In this document: piece by piece, positions 26,825 through 36,952 of the stretch
How the letters are laid out: every line of letters begins with the position of its first letter
Position numbering within the stretch: position 1 is the first letter of the stretch
Source: Cyclonatronum proteinivorum
GTDB taxonomy: Bacteria > Bacteroidota > Rhodothermia > Balneolales > Cyclonatronaceae
Direction: 5' to 3'
Length of the DNA: 64,000 nt
Assembly: GCF_003353065.1 (NCBI RefSeq)
Contig: NZ_CP027806.1
Coordinates: 372,001 to 436,000 of the forward strand
Translations under genes and position numbers: made by a program
The notes under the pieces: generated by a model
Database searches by the model: none
What the model saw: only the letters and a program-made list of their open reading frames with translations
Told to the model about the DNA's origin: nothing

Positions 26825-26912
26825 CCCAAAAGCAAGGGACCTGTCTTAGGCTTGGGGGCCCGGAACCTGCCCCAGAAGACCTTGATGTTCACGGAGTTTT
26901 CCCAAAAAAATA
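26825..26912 (-). repeat. Dispersed 90-bp repeat R2, copy 3
   Basis: From CCCAAAAGCAAGGGACCTGT through TGATGTTCACGGAGTTTTCC to the A run. With copy 2 it makes an inverted pair in the 635-nt gap between the DUF885 gene and the broken kinase. Bases 26501-26654 and 26913-27135 hold no gene; a small hairpin GGTGC-ATTTTTTC-GCACC lies near 27103-27122. Confidence 0.7.
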
Positions 26913-27135
26913 AACAAACCGCATTACCGGCAAGCAAGCCGGGTGCAGGGCAACACCTTATTTACAAGCTGTTTCGTAAAAGGTACTTGCGGTAGCCCGA
27001 TTGCCGGACGGACATAGCGTGAAAAGGGCTGATGTTCCCATCAAATATTAATAAATTGATAGTTTAAGCTAAGATATTATTCGTCCTTACTATCATTACC
27101 TGATGGTGCATTTTTTCGCACCCTAGTTTTTTGTC

Positions 27136-28362
27136 ATGACTGAATCTGAATGGCTGGAACAAGTCAACTGTCCGCTACTGGCAAATGAAGTGCTCCGGAT
27201 AAAAGCGTATGAAAAGTATTAACCTTCGGATCGGGCGCCTGAACAGGAAGAAGCGTTCAACCGCCTTGCGACCCTTGTCGCCCGGTTTACGGGATTGCCG
27301 GTGTGCTACATCAACCTGATTGCACCGGAACATCAGTACCATAAAGCGTCCAATATTGATGATACTGAGGTAATGCCGCGCAGGCTCAGTTTTTGTCAGT
27401 TCACGATTATGAGCCCGGACATCCTGGAAGTCGAAGATACGCATAAGCACCCCATTTTCAGGCACAATCAGTTTTCGTGGCCCACGGAAGATAATCCGTT
27501 TTGTATTCGGTATTATGTTGGCGTTCCGCTTCGCACACCCGACGGATTTTATATTGGCAGCCTGTGTCTTGTTGATCATCAGCCGAATAAAATCGACGAT
27601 ACAGCAAGGGAAGTGCTTCAAATGTTGGCTGACGAGGTGATTTCAAGCTTTGAGCTGAAAGCCGCAAAAGCCGAGCTTGAAGCTATGAACAAGGAAAAAG
27701 ACGAGCTAATCCGGATTGTGAGCCATGATTTGCGGAATCCGCTGATTGGGGTAACGGGCTTTGCGGAGATCCTGCGGGATGAGCTTGATGATGATCAGCA
27801 CAAAGAAATGGCTTCCATCATTTTGCAATCCGGTGAGGCGACGCTCAGTATCGTCAATATTTTGCTTAGTTCGGATTACGTCAAAAATGAAACCCTGCGG
27901 ATTAACCGGAAAGTTTGCGATGTCGCCGAAATTACGCAGGGCATTCTCACGCTTGTGCGCCCGCTTTCCCTGCTCAAAAATCAGCGGCTCGAAATCGATA
28001 TGCCGGAGACGTTAAGCTGGAAGGTAGATGTCGAAAAGTGGAAGCAAATTGTCGGTAACCTGCTCAACAATGCCATTAAATTTACGCCTGACGAAGGAAC
28101 TGTTCGCATGAAGATTTATGCGGCGGACGAAAAGACCCTGAAGCTGGAAATTGCGGACAGCGGAGTTGGCATGGATAGCGAACAGCTTAAAAACCTGTTT
28201 TCGGGTCGGAAGAAATTCCACCGGCTCGGCACCAACGGCGAGGATACCTCCGGACTTGGCATGGTGCTGATTAAAAAATACACCGACCTTCACGGCGGGA
28301 ACATTGAAGTACACTCAAAACCGGGAGAGGGCACGGCCTTTACCGTAACCCTTCCCGCATAG
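27136..28362 (+). pseudogene. GAF-domain histidine kinase with in-frame TAA
   Basis: From the ATG at 27136 the frame reads MTESEWLEQVN...AYEKY, meets TAA at 27220-27222, and then continues in the same frame as PSDRAPEQEEAFNRLATLVA into a GAF domain (to about 27650), a HisKA domain with H-box IVSHDLRNPLIG, and an HATPase domain (N-box NLLNNAIKF, G1 DSGVGM, G2 GLGMVL) ending at 28362. The region before and after the stop forms one continuous GAF N-terminus, so this is a single nonsense change. A shorter product could start at TTG 27295 but would lack the first GAF helix. Soluble, with no partner response regulator. Confidence 0.75.
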
Positions 28363-28384
28363 AAATCAGAATACGCGCTGTGTT

Positions 28385-29809
28385 TTATTCGTCGCCCCAG
28401 GGCAGGCGCTGCTCCATATCGGCAACAACGTAGATCATGACCGCGGTTGCGGCAATTACGCGGGCGATGTCTTCGGGGTTTTGTTTATCGAGGGTATCCG
28501 AATCGGCGTGATGGTGCCAGAAGTATTTGGTTACATCCGTGTCGATTCCCATGCCGGGCATGCCTTCGCGCATGAGCGGACCGATATCAACGGTGCCTGA
28601 GCTGCCGCGCCGCAGGACTTCCGCGCCGGTGGGGGCGGTCAGCGCCATGATGGGCTCGAGTAGGGCGAAGGCTTCTTCCGTACCGGTGAAGCCGAAACCA
28701 AGCGGGGCGAATACGCCGAAATCAATTTCGAAAGCCAGCTGATGATTGCGGAAGCTGCCGTCTTCCAGCACTTTGTCGCGGTAGGCGAGTCCGCCGCGGA
28801 CGCCGTTTTCTTCGTTGGTCCAGCCCACGAAGCGGATGGTGCGGCGCGGCTGCAGGCCGAGGGCTTTCATCAGGCGCATGGCCTCCCAGGTGGCGATGAC
28901 GCCCCCGGCATCGTCCATCACCCCATGACCAACATCCCAGGAGTCGATGTGTCCGCCTATGACCACGATTTCGTCGGGTTTCTCGCTGCCGCGCAGTTCC
29001 GCGATGATGTTGTGGCTGAGGGCATCGGGCAGCATTTGGGCTTCCATGCTGAGGGTCACTTCCATGTGTTCGCCCCGGTTTTGGAAGCGCTGCATAAGTT
29101 CGGCGTCTTCGAGGGTGATGGCCGCGAAAGGAATGGGCTCGACATCATCGTCGTAACGGATGTTGCCGGTGTGCGGGGTTTGCATGGAAAAGGGCGTAAC
29201 CGAGCGCAGAAGAGAAGCGACTGCACCTGCACGGGACGCTTCCGAAGCGCCGCGCACACGGTACTGCACGGTTTCGCCGTAGGTCGTGAAAGGTACGTTC
29301 CAGACCACGATTTTACCGGCCGCTTCATCGGCCCGTTCCTGTAGCTCTTCAAAGCTTTGCACTACAAGAATTTCGGCTCTGATTCCTTCGGCGGGCGTAC
29401 CGACCGAGCTTCCCAGACCAAGCATGCGAAGTTCCCGCTCCCAGGGTCCGTGGAAGATTAGTGACTCATTACCCCGTACCCAGTGCGGTACCATCACTTC
29501 CTGCTTGTAAACCCGGTCGAAGCCGTCTTCATTAAGGTGCTTGTACATCCAGTCGATGGCATCTTCGAGCATCTGACTGCCGCTGAGACGGTGCGGGTAG
29601 TAGTCGGTGAGCCAAGCCAGCCGCTGCCACATGAAATCCACATTTTCCGGTTCGAGTGCGGTGGCAATGAGCTGATTGGCGACGTCGCGGTAGCTCTCGG
29701 CCCAGCCAGCATCTGAGGGCGGTTCAAAACCCGCCTCAGGTTCGGCTTTCAGTACAGTAGCAAAGGTGAACGGAAGTAACAGGAAACTCAGGAGCAAAAA
29801 TCTCAGCAT
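28385..29809 (-). CDS. M28-family zinc peptidase, exported
   Basis: A 474-residue protein with a signal peptide (1-22). It has a PA-like inserted domain (about 130-260) and the M28 metal-site motifs: GGHIDSWDVGHGVMDDAGG (His and Asp ligands), TNEENGVRGG (catalytic Glu and ligand Glu), and a late His in YFWHHHADSDT. M28 enzymes are aminopeptidases or carboxypeptidases that take two zinc ions. It is probably periplasmic or secreted and helps use peptides. It converges on the broken kinase with 22 nt between stops. Confidence 0.9.
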   Translation of the reverse strand: MLRFLLLSFLLLPFTFATVLKAEPEAGFEPPSDAGWAESYRDVANQLIATALEPENVDFMWQRLAWLTDYYPHRLSGSQMLEDAIDWMYKHLNEDGFDRVYKQEVMVPHWVRGNESLIFHGPWERELRMLGLGSSVGTPAEGIRAEILVVQSFEELQERADEAAGKIVVWNVPFTTYGETVQYRVRGASEASRAGAVASLLRSVTPFSMQTPHTGNIRYDDDVEPIPFAAITLEDAELMQRFQNRGEHMEVTLSMEAQMLPDALSHNIIAELRGSEKPDEIVVIGGHIDSWDVGHGVMDDAGGVIATWEAMRLMKALGLQPRRTIRFVGWTNEENGVRGGLAYRDKVLEDGSFRNHQLAFEIDFGVFAPLGFGFTGTEEAFALLEPIMALTAPTGAEVLRRGSSGTVDIGPLMREGMPGMGIDTDVTKYFWHHHADSDTLDKQNPEDIARVIAATAVMIYVVADMEQRLPWGDE

Positions 29810-29901
29810 GGCAAAATAAATGTGTTAAGGTTTAGGGCCTTCAAACAAGTATGCGTCAGGCTGTGTGTTAAGACCCTGAGGCGGCGAGTGTGGGGACGCC
29901 G

Positions 29902-30615
29902 TTATTCAGTAAGTAAAAAATCGACGCGTCGGTTTTGAGCCCGACCGGCCTCGGTTTCGTTTGTCGCAACAGGCTGATCGGGACCCAAGCCGGTAAAAGG
30001 CAGGCGATCGGCGCTGAGTCCCGGAAATTCACCAAGCAAAAACCGCTGCACAGAAGCGGCACGTTGTTGAGAGAGGCGCATATTCAGCGATCGGGGCCCG
30101 GTAATATCTGTATGACCCTGTATTTCAAGTCTCAGATTGGGATACCTCAGCAACCAGGCGCCAATTTCCCGAAGTACCGGAAATGTTTCATCGGGAATTA
30201 CGGCGCTGCTGATTTCGAAAGGAATCTGCAAACTGAGGAAACTGAAATCCAGTGGTACGGACAGAAAATCCGCGAGACCTGAAGCGTCGGTGCTTTCCAA
30301 AAACTCCAGCATCATAATGAGACGCTCAAGCTCATGAAACCGAAGCGTATGTTCAGCACTCTCAGAGGCCGGATCAGATACCATCATTGCCTCAGAACCC
30401 GGTATGTGACCGGCCCTGGCAAGGTGTTCCAGCCGGAGCTGCTCGATCCGGCTGCGAACCAGAACGAGGCCCTCAGGGATATCCGCAAGACCGAGCTGAA
30501 CAGAGTCAGAGGCTGCAAACTGCCGGTTGTTCACATCTGTTTGCTGTGCACTTAGGGGCGTAAACCCGACCGTGCACAGCATAAGACCAGTAATGATGAT
30601 ACTTGTACGAACCAT
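29902..30615 (-). CDS. OmpA-family peptidoglycan-binding protein
   Basis: A 237-residue protein with a signal peptide (1-23, ending LSAQ). The C-terminal OmpA domain (about 125-237) has the peptidoglycan-binding phrases LEIQGHTDITG, NMRLSQQRAASV and a closing NRRVDFLL. A helical region (45-100) lies before it. It should sit in the periplasm and hold the cell wall. It is the last gene of an operon after the two-barrel outer-membrane protein, with a 17-nt gap. Confidence 0.87.
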   Translation of the reverse strand: MVRTSIIITGLMLCTVGFTPLSAQQTDVNNRQFAASDSVQLGLADIPEGLVLVRSRIEQLRLEHLARAGHIPGSEAMMVSDPASESAEHTLRFHELERLIMMLEFLESTDASGLADFLSVPLDFSFLSLQIPFEISSAVIPDETFPVLREIGAWLLRYPNLRLEIQGHTDITGPRSLNMRLSQQRAASVQRFLLGEFPGLSADRLPFTGLGPDQPVATNETEAGRAQNRRVDFLLTE

Positions 30616-30632
30616 ACTGTAAGCATTAGCAA

Positions 30633-32897
30633 TTAAAACCTGAAGCGGTACCCGGCCGCGAGGTTATTGTAACTAAACAGGTTTTGGCTGGTATACTCGA
30701 TAAACAGCTGCCCGGGACCAAGATCGGTTGTTGCGCCGAAATGGGCCGACCATACAAACTGAATGCCTGAAGCGTTTGCCGGCGGGTTGCTGAAAGCCTT
30801 TAAACCGATACCAAAACCTGCATACGGGCTGAAGGGTGAGATATTAATATAAGGAAGACGACTGAGAGGTATCAGGGTAATTGCATTAATGTTGTACATG
30901 CGCGTGCTGCCGCCAAGTCCGATAATAAATTCCGGGATGAGCTCAACACGGTCGCCAAACAGCGAGCCGTAATCTCCCCTTACACCAAAGGTGGCCTGAA
31001 ACGGGTTTGCAAGGCCAAGGTGAACGGCTACGCCCTGAAGCTCACCGGGTCTGACAGCCGCTTCTTCATCAGGCAGGGGCTGCAGGGTAGGTATGCGGCG
31101 GGTCACATCGGAGGTGTCTGAAGGTGCTGCAGCTTGTGTCAGCCGGAGTTCGAGTTCTGCAATGCGGCGTTCGAGGGCCTGCTCACGGGGTGTAGCTGCA
31201 GGCGTAGCTTCAGCCGGGGGCGGTGTTGGCAGCGGGGTCACCCTTTGCTCCGGATCACGCGGCTGTGTTTGCTCGCGTGTAAGCTGTTCAATACGCCGCT
31301 CCAGCTCGCGAATCGCAGGATCAGTAGGAGGGGCTGGCGCGGGTGCTGCTGCAACCGGGGCGGGTGGACCAAAGCGGATGTAAACTTCACCTTCTTCCAG
31401 AACCGGCAGGGAAATCATGCGGTTATCAGGAGTGCGCACGGTTTGATGTGCCGGTGCACCGGCAAGCCGCAGCGAAGATTCCCGTACCTGATCGAGCTGA
31501 AGCTGCAGGGTGCGGGCTGTAAGGGTATCCCCCTGTGCCATTGCCCGCGCGACTTCCGCAGAAAGGGCCGCTTCCCGCATAACCAACAGCTGCTGCTGTG
31601 CCTCGGTCTGACCGTCGTCGAAGCGGCGCGAAGTTCTTACCGGCTCCCTGCGAGACGGAGCCTGACGCCGTTCTCTGTAGCGAAACTGTCCGATACGGTA
31701 GGAAACCCCGAGCGTGAACATGGGGCTGAGCTCAAGTTTTGAGGGCGAAATCTGATTATCAACCCCATCCTGCGTGAGAATAAACGCGCGGATATCCCCC
31801 GTAAAGCTTACCTGCTCCGTAAACTCAACTTCAATACCTGCGCCGGTAGTTGCGAACGGCTGACTTTTGGGCTGTGCAAGGGTTCCCGAGCGGTAATTGC
31901 TGTGCACATTCAGATATCCTCCTCCTAAAGTGAGGGTAGGCGAAACCGAGGTCTGAAAGAAGGTTGCCCTCAACTCCCCGCCATAGGCATTGATGTTGTC
32001 AAAACGCAGTCCGCCGTCAGCATCAACCCCATGCCAGTAAAAGCCCCTCAGACCGATAAAGGGACCAAAGTCTGCTCCAAACTGCAAACCGGTAAGGCTA
32101 AGGGGTGATGGGAAGCCAATGTTTTCATTGTTAAAGAATACCTGCCCGTAAACCGCGTCAAAAGCCCAGCGCAGGTTACGCAGGCCGCCATTGAACTCAT
32201 CCAGAAACAAAACGCTGCGATCGTCAGATTCATAGGTCCTGCCTCCGAGATAGACTTTGAGACCGGCGCCGAAGTGCCAGTTACTGACCAGCTGCTGTGA
32301 GAAATTGTTGGAATCCAGGCCGCCCACGATTAAATCGGTGCCCCGCAAAAATGCTGAGCCGGGATTGTACCTGTATCCGGTATGGGTAGCCTGCGCAAAA
32401 AGCGTGTAACGGTTGGCAACCGAAAACATGAATCCGCCGCCGCCTGTCAGGAAAACACTGTCACTTGCTTTCAGACCGGATCGGGTAAACCGCACTACCC
32501 CTGTACCGGCAGTAAGGTAAGGCACTACTGCAGTACTGCTGAGGTTCACTTTGGTCGTTAACCCAAACCGCTGCATATTAATACTATGATTTTCAAGGGC
32601 ATCAAGGCGGCGTTGCAGTAAGAGGTCGCCGGAACTGAGCCGGGAGAAGTCTGTGCGATGGCTTTCGCCAAGTGCGTAAGCGGCATGCAATTCAATATAC
32701 TGCCCAAAACCAAGGCCCAGAGAACCTCCGAAAGCGTAACCGGGTTTTAGCGCCGCATTGTCTTCAAACAGTATGTACTCTACTGCAGGCGAAAAACTGA
32801 AGCTCACACCCGAAACCTGAGCCGTTGCGCTTGTTACATTCAATACACCTGCAAGCAGAGCTGCCTGGAGGGTGATCAGCCAAAAATATTTTTTCAT
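30633..32897 (-). CDS. Large outer-membrane protein with two beta-barrel segments
   Basis: A 754-residue protein with a signal peptide (1-26). Residues 30-415 are beta-strand-rich in the style of OmpA-like barrels. Residues 420-610 are a linker with three charged heptad-like helices (ALSAEVARAMAQGD, IRELERRIEQLTREQ and REQALERRIAELELRL) joined by Pro/Ala/Thr-rich spacers. Residues 625-754 form a second barrel-like run ending YNNLAAGYRFRF, with the C-terminal Phe used for barrel assembly. The role is unknown; the neighbours are a lipoprotein and an OmpA-like protein, so it may be part of an envelope-spanning complex. Confidence 0.7.
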   Translation of the reverse strand: MKKYFWLITLQAALLAGVLNVTSATAQVSGVSFSFSPAVEYILFEDNAALKPGYAFGGSLGLGFGQYIELHAAYALGESHRTDFSRLSSGDLLLQRRLDALENHSINMQRFGLTTKVNLSSTAVVPYLTAGTGVVRFTRSGLKASDSVFLTGGGGFMFSVANRYTLFAQATHTGYRYNPGSAFLRGTDLIVGGLDSNNFSQQLVSNWHFGAGLKVYLGGRTYESDDRSVLFLDEFNGGLRNLRWAFDAVYGQVFFNNENIGFPSPLSLTGLQFGADFGPFIGLRGFYWHGVDADGGLRFDNINAYGGELRATFFQTSVSPTLTLGGGYLNVHSNYRSGTLAQPKSQPFATTGAGIEVEFTEQVSFTGDIRAFILTQDGVDNQISPSKLELSPMFTLGVSYRIGQFRYRERRQAPSRREPVRTSRRFDDGQTEAQQQLLVMREAALSAEVARAMAQGDTLTARTLQLQLDQVRESSLRLAGAPAHQTVRTPDNRMISLPVLEEGEVYIRFGPPAPVAAAPAPAPPTDPAIRELERRIEQLTREQTQPRDPEQRVTPLPTPPPAEATPAATPREQALERRIAELELRLTQAAAPSDTSDVTRRIPTLQPLPDEEAAVRPGELQGVAVHLGLANPFQATFGVRGDYGSLFGDRVELIPEFIIGLGGSTRMYNINAITLIPLSRLPYINISPFSPYAGFGIGLKAFSNPPANASGIQFVWSAHFGATTDLGPGQLFIEYTSQNLFSYNNLAAGYRFRF

Positions 32898-32932
32898 ATC
32901 AAATCAGGGCTACAATTAGCAGACAATAGGTT

Positions 32933-33463
32933 TCAGTTTCGTGGAATCAGATTGATGAACAAAACGCCGGGCACCGGCGGCAGTCCTTCATACTGATCAG
33001 AAAAACTGTTCAGGTCCACAGTCTGCGAATTGGCCATTTCAAGCCCGTCCCTGATTTCACCGGGAACTGTTACCCGGTCAAACCGAATCGGTGTCTGCAG
33101 AAGGAGTGAGGCAAGCCGGGCTTCAGAGCCCGGTGATGGTTGTAGCTGAATTTGGTTTGCATCAAGCGTAAAACTTCCCGCGATAATTGATTCCGGGCTG
33201 TTCAGAAATTGATAGTTCAACAGAAACTGTCCGCCCTCCGTAAGCCTCAGGAAGGTGTTTGCAGCAACCAGGGTATCGAGTACATTCGCAGGCTGAATGG
33301 CGGCGGCAAGGGGAACAAATTCATATCGGCTGAAATCATAAGTGCCCGCTACTTCATCAGGAAGCACATTTACGGGGTTCTCTTTTGAGCAGGACCATGC
33401 CGTAAGGGCAATGGATGTTATGACGAGAAGGATGAAATATCTACTGTAGCATATTGGAGCCAT
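32933..33463 (-). CDS. Lipoprotein of unknown function
   Basis: A 176-residue protein with a leader ending ALTAWSCSKE (lipobox Cys25). The mature part is about 150 residues with predicted beta strands (GTYDFSRYEFVPLA, GGQFLLNYQFLNS, AGSFTLDANQIQLQP) like a small lipocalin/META-type barrel; I cannot name it. It is the first gene of the operon, 35 nt before the two-barrel protein. Confidence 0.65.
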   Translation of the reverse strand: MAPICYSRYFILLVITSIALTAWSCSKENPVNVLPDEVAGTYDFSRYEFVPLAAAIQPANVLDTLVAANTFLRLTEGGQFLLNYQFLNSPESIIAGSFTLDANQIQLQPSPGSEARLASLLLQTPIRFDRVTVPGEIRDGLEMANSQTVDLNSFSDQYEGLPPVPGVLFINLIPRN

Positions 33464-33730
33464 GTGAAGCCTTTTCTTTTACTTGTAATGGATGATAATA
33501 TTCTGATAATTTTAACCAGCACGGCTGGGTTTGTCCTATAAGAAGCAAGGTAAAATTACACCTAATTTGGATGAGTTAGAAGAGTTGCTAATATCCGGCG
33601 AAAATTTATTATAGCGTGAAATACATACCTTTTGGCGGCAAAAAGCAATGATTTTGGTCTGATCAAAAAAGCTGATTTGCAGCCTTGGATTCAGTATATT
33701 AGCATACTTAAATAATTATACAGTAATATA

Positions 33731-34291
33731 ATGAAACTCCGACACTACCTGATCATCCTGTTTATGCTGCTTGCGGCGGCGCCTCTTTTTTATTTCTCCA
33801 ACCGCGCGTCCGGCCCGTCAGACTTTCCGTCCATCATGATGCGCGACATCACCGATCCGCTTACACGCAGCGACGAACTCACTCCCGCGCCGGATTTCAC
33901 CCTTACAGACATGCAAGGCAACCCCTTCACCCTGAGTGAGCAGCGCGGCAAAGTGGTCGTGCTCAACCTCTGGGCGACCTGGTGCCCGCCCTGCCGGGAA
34001 GAAATCCCCGATTTCATGGCGCTTCAGGATGAAATGCGGGATGACGTCCTTTTCCTGGGGGTCTCAGTGGATCGCGAAGGCTGGGAGGTTGTTCGGCCTT
34101 TTGTGGAGCTGATGGAAATCAACTACCCGCAGGTGGTGGATGACGGCACCGTAGCCCGGCTGTACGGTCCGATACGCGGCATCCCCACAACTTTTCTGAT
34201 TAACCGCGAGGGCTACGTGGAAGGCTATGCGCCCGGCATGCTGCATAAAGAAAGACTGCGCCCGCTGCTTCAGGCACTGATTGATGCGTGA
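33731..34291 (+). CDS. TlpA/ResA-like thiol-disulfide oxidoreductase
   Basis: A 186-residue protein with an N-terminal membrane anchor (5-22) and a thioredoxin-like domain with active site WCPPC (Cys85, Cys88). The phrases PAPDFTLTDMQGNPFTLSE and FLGVSVDREGW, and cis-Pro in GIPTTFLI, match the TlpA/ResA family, which reduces disulfides in the periplasm, often for cytochrome c biogenesis. No cytochrome genes lie nearby. The preceding gap (33464-33730) is AT-rich and may hold the divergent promoters. Confidence 0.9.
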   Translation: MKLRHYLIILFMLLAAAPLFYFSNRASGPSDFPSIMMRDITDPLTRSDELTPAPDFTLTDMQGNPFTLSEQRGKVVVLNLWATWCPPCREEIPDFMALQDEMRDDVLFLGVSVDREGWEVVRPFVELMEINYPQVVDDGTVARLYGPIRGIPTTFLINREGYVEGYAPGMLHKERLRPLLQALIDA

Positions 34292-34406
34292 GCGTAGTTC
34301 CATCGGGTACCATTGGCGGCCTGTTCGAAAATTGAGGATGCATTAAGCTTTGTTTTAAGCTAATTTGGGGCGCTCATATTTTTAAGTTTACCACGCTTCC
34401 AAAGCC

Positions 34407-36863
34407 TTGCCACTTAAGCCGTCAAAAACTGAACTCAGCTGGATAGCAGCCGGATTTCTTTTCCTGCTCCTTGCTTTCTTTGCGTACTACGCAGTAAATC
34501 CTTTTTCCGGAAAAAAACTCACTGCGGACACGGCTCAGATACACGAGCAGTCCGCCATGCTGCTTGAGCACTGGGGTGCGGGCTCGGTTGAACCTACAAG
34601 CGATCCCAAGTTTTTACCGGTTGCCCTTTTCATTGATGGTTACGTGGGCCTGAACGGCAAGCGGTCACTGCAAAACCGGGTTAAGCATCAGCGCTCTGAG
34701 TATCCGTTTTTTGTATGGGAAGCAGAGCACACTATCATGGCAGCCGATGAGTCTGATGCGACAGCAGCCGACAGCCTGATGTCCCGGGTTGCCCTTCATT
34801 GGACCGACAGAGGCGAACTGGTTGCCCTTCATTTGCAGCGGGGCCGACCCGATTTCCTCCTGCACGCGTACCCGCCTCTGGCAGCCGGAGCGCCTGACTC
34901 TCTTGTTGCAAATCGGGCGCGGTCTTTTCTTACAGAAACCCACTGGAGCAAGTGGGATCTCGACCTCCAGGAAATCAGCCGGGAAACTACAGAGGGGACA
35001 CTGAGCCATTATCGTCTACGCTTTGATGCAGCATACGACAGCCTCCCGGTCCGGCTAACGGTTGAACTTAGCCGCACTGGTGCGCTTCAGCAGATTCGCT
35101 ATGCCGCCGCTCAGAACGCTGAAAACCTGTTGTCGCAGAAAATTGCAAATGTGCTCCTGAAAGGGGTGATTCCGTTTTTGATTGTTATTCTGATTATTGG
35201 TCAGTTTTTTAAGCGACAGTCCAGCCGCATGATTGACCTGCGCATTGCCCGCTATGACAGTATTCTTCTGGGCGTGCTTATCGGAGCCTTTGTAAGCATT
35301 GGGGTGTATTACGGGTATGATGCAGACGAAGGGGAGCTGGCATTACGCATACTGGCTTCAGGCGGGGTTTTTCTGCTGACAGCACTTTTTTTCACCAGTT
35401 TTGGGATGTTACTGTTCTCAACCGCTGACTCTCTGGTACAGGAAGCATGGCCGGTAAAGAAATATTCCCTCACTTATTTACGGTACGGCTTACTTCGTAA
35501 CCCACAGGTCGGACAGGCCCTGGGGCGCGGACTTACAGCCGGCGCAGCCATGTGCCTGCTGTACATGCTTCTATTACTGTTTGCTGACGCCAGTTATGTA
35601 GCCTTCGAACCAGAAAAGGATCAGATGCTGACCGGGTTCGGCTACCTGTACCTGCTTTATATTCCGGGCGAAGCCCTGGTCTATGCGGTGTTTATAAGCA
35701 CCTTTTTTTTGCTGATACCCGGCTCCTGGCTCAAACTGAGAAAGGTGAACTTTGCAGCCAAGGCCCTGATGCTGACCTTTGCATTTTCGGCACTTTCGCT
35801 TGCACCGGAGCACCCGAACTTTGCATTCATGCAGCTTCATGCGCTTATGATTGCCGCCATTCCGGTGATGCTCTTCCTGCGCTACGACAACCTCAGCGTG
35901 ATGACTGCTCTGTTTGTGTTCACCATTGCCAATTTTGGCATAACCAGCTTCTTTGCACCACACCTTCCGGATGTGCTGCCGATTCTGACCTCTTTCATTC
36001 TGATTGCCGGCATTGGTGTGCTGGCACTGGTCGGAAGCACCGCCAAAGCTGATGAGTCAGGCGGACTGCCCGATCTCGAGCCTGAATATCTGAAGCGGCT
36101 GGCGCGGGAAAAGCGCATCGAAAAGGAATTCGAGCTGGCGCGGGAGGTGCACGACTCTTTCCTGACTTCCGTAAAGCCCGACATTCAGGGCTTTGATATT
36201 GCAGCAAGCTGCAAAACGGCCTACGAGGTCGGCGGCGATTACTTCGACTTTATTTCGTTGGATGAGCACCGAACCCTCGTTATTATAGCCGACGTGAGCG
36301 GGAAGGGCGTAAAAGCGGCCTTTTTTATGACGCTGCTCAAAGGCTACCTGCAGGCCGTTTCGGAACAGCACCGGGATGTCGGTGAAATCATGAAGATCGT
36401 GAACCGCTTGTTCCACGCCAATTCACCGCGCGGCACCTTTATTACAGCGCTGGCCGGCGTGCTCGATGTTCGAACCGGAACCTTCGAGTTTGCCCGGGCC
36501 GGTCACGATCCGCTGCTGTTGCTTGATGCCCGAACGGGGCAGGCGGAGGTACATCAGCCGAAAGGATTTGCGCTTGGCATGGCTAAACCGCACAAGTTTA
36601 ATGACTATCTGGAAATCCGGCGTGTGAACATTGGCGAGGGTCAGGCCGTCGTGCTGTTCACGGACGGCTACGTGGAAAGCCACAACCTGAAACGCGAACA
36701 GCTGGGCGAAAAGCGGCTGACGGAGCTGATTGGCCGCGCATTCCGCGAAGAGCCGGGCACCTCCGGCAGACTGCTGGAAGTTGTTCACGGGGAGGTGACC
36801 CGCTTTGTGGGCAATGCGCATCAGCATGACGACATGACGATGGTGGTGCTCCGTAAATGCTGA
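34407..36863 (+). CDS. Membrane-bound SpoIIE/RsbU-type protein phosphatase
   Basis: The protein has 818 residues from a TTG start at 34407; no nearby ATG is better. Helix 1 (12-32) precedes a periplasmic domain (35-245), then about 8 helices (250-545) and a PP2C/SpoIIE domain (570-818). The phosphatase has EVGGDYFDF, IIADVSGKGVKAAFFM, ARAGHDPLLLL, LFTDGYVE and HDDMTMVVL, all metal-binding motifs being intact. Such enzymes dephosphorylate anti-anti-sigma factors to release a sigma factor. No anti-sigma pair is nearby. The periplasmic domain suggests it senses something outside. Confidence 0.87.
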   Translation: MPLKPSKTELSWIAAGFLFLLLAFFAYYAVNPFSGKKLTADTAQIHEQSAMLLEHWGAGSVEPTSDPKFLPVALFIDGYVGLNGKRSLQNRVKHQRSEYPFFVWEAEHTIMAADESDATAADSLMSRVALHWTDRGELVALHLQRGRPDFLLHAYPPLAAGAPDSLVANRARSFLTETHWSKWDLDLQEISRETTEGTLSHYRLRFDAAYDSLPVRLTVELSRTGALQQIRYAAAQNAENLLSQKIANVLLKGVIPFLIVILIIGQFFKRQSSRMIDLRIARYDSILLGVLIGAFVSIGVYYGYDADEGELALRILASGGVFLLTALFFTSFGMLLFSTADSLVQEAWPVKKYSLTYLRYGLLRNPQVGQALGRGLTAGAAMCLLYMLLLLFADASYVAFEPEKDQMLTGFGYLYLLYIPGEALVYAVFISTFFLLIPGSWLKLRKVNFAAKALMLTFAFSALSLAPEHPNFAFMQLHALMIAAIPVMLFLRYDNLSVMTALFVFTIANFGITSFFAPHLPDVLPILTSFILIAGIGVLALVGSTAKADESGGLPDLEPEYLKRLAREKRIEKEFELAREVHDSFLTSVKPDIQGFDIAASCKTAYEVGGDYFDFISLDEHRTLVIIADVSGKGVKAAFFMTLLKGYLQAVSEQHRDVGEIMKIVNRLFHANSPRGTFITALAGVLDVRTGTFEFARAGHDPLLLLDARTGQAEVHQPKGFALGMAKPHKFNDYLEIRRVNIGEGQAVVLFTDGYVESHNLKREQLGEKRLTELIGRAFREEPGTSGRLLEVVHGEVTRFVGNAHQHDDMTMVVLRKC

Positions 36864-36952
36864 GGCTTCATCGGAACGTGATGGGGGCGAGGCTGCACTG
36901 CCGGCGACTTCCAAAAACCCTGCCCAACCCTTTAAACCGGTTTTAAGCTCCA

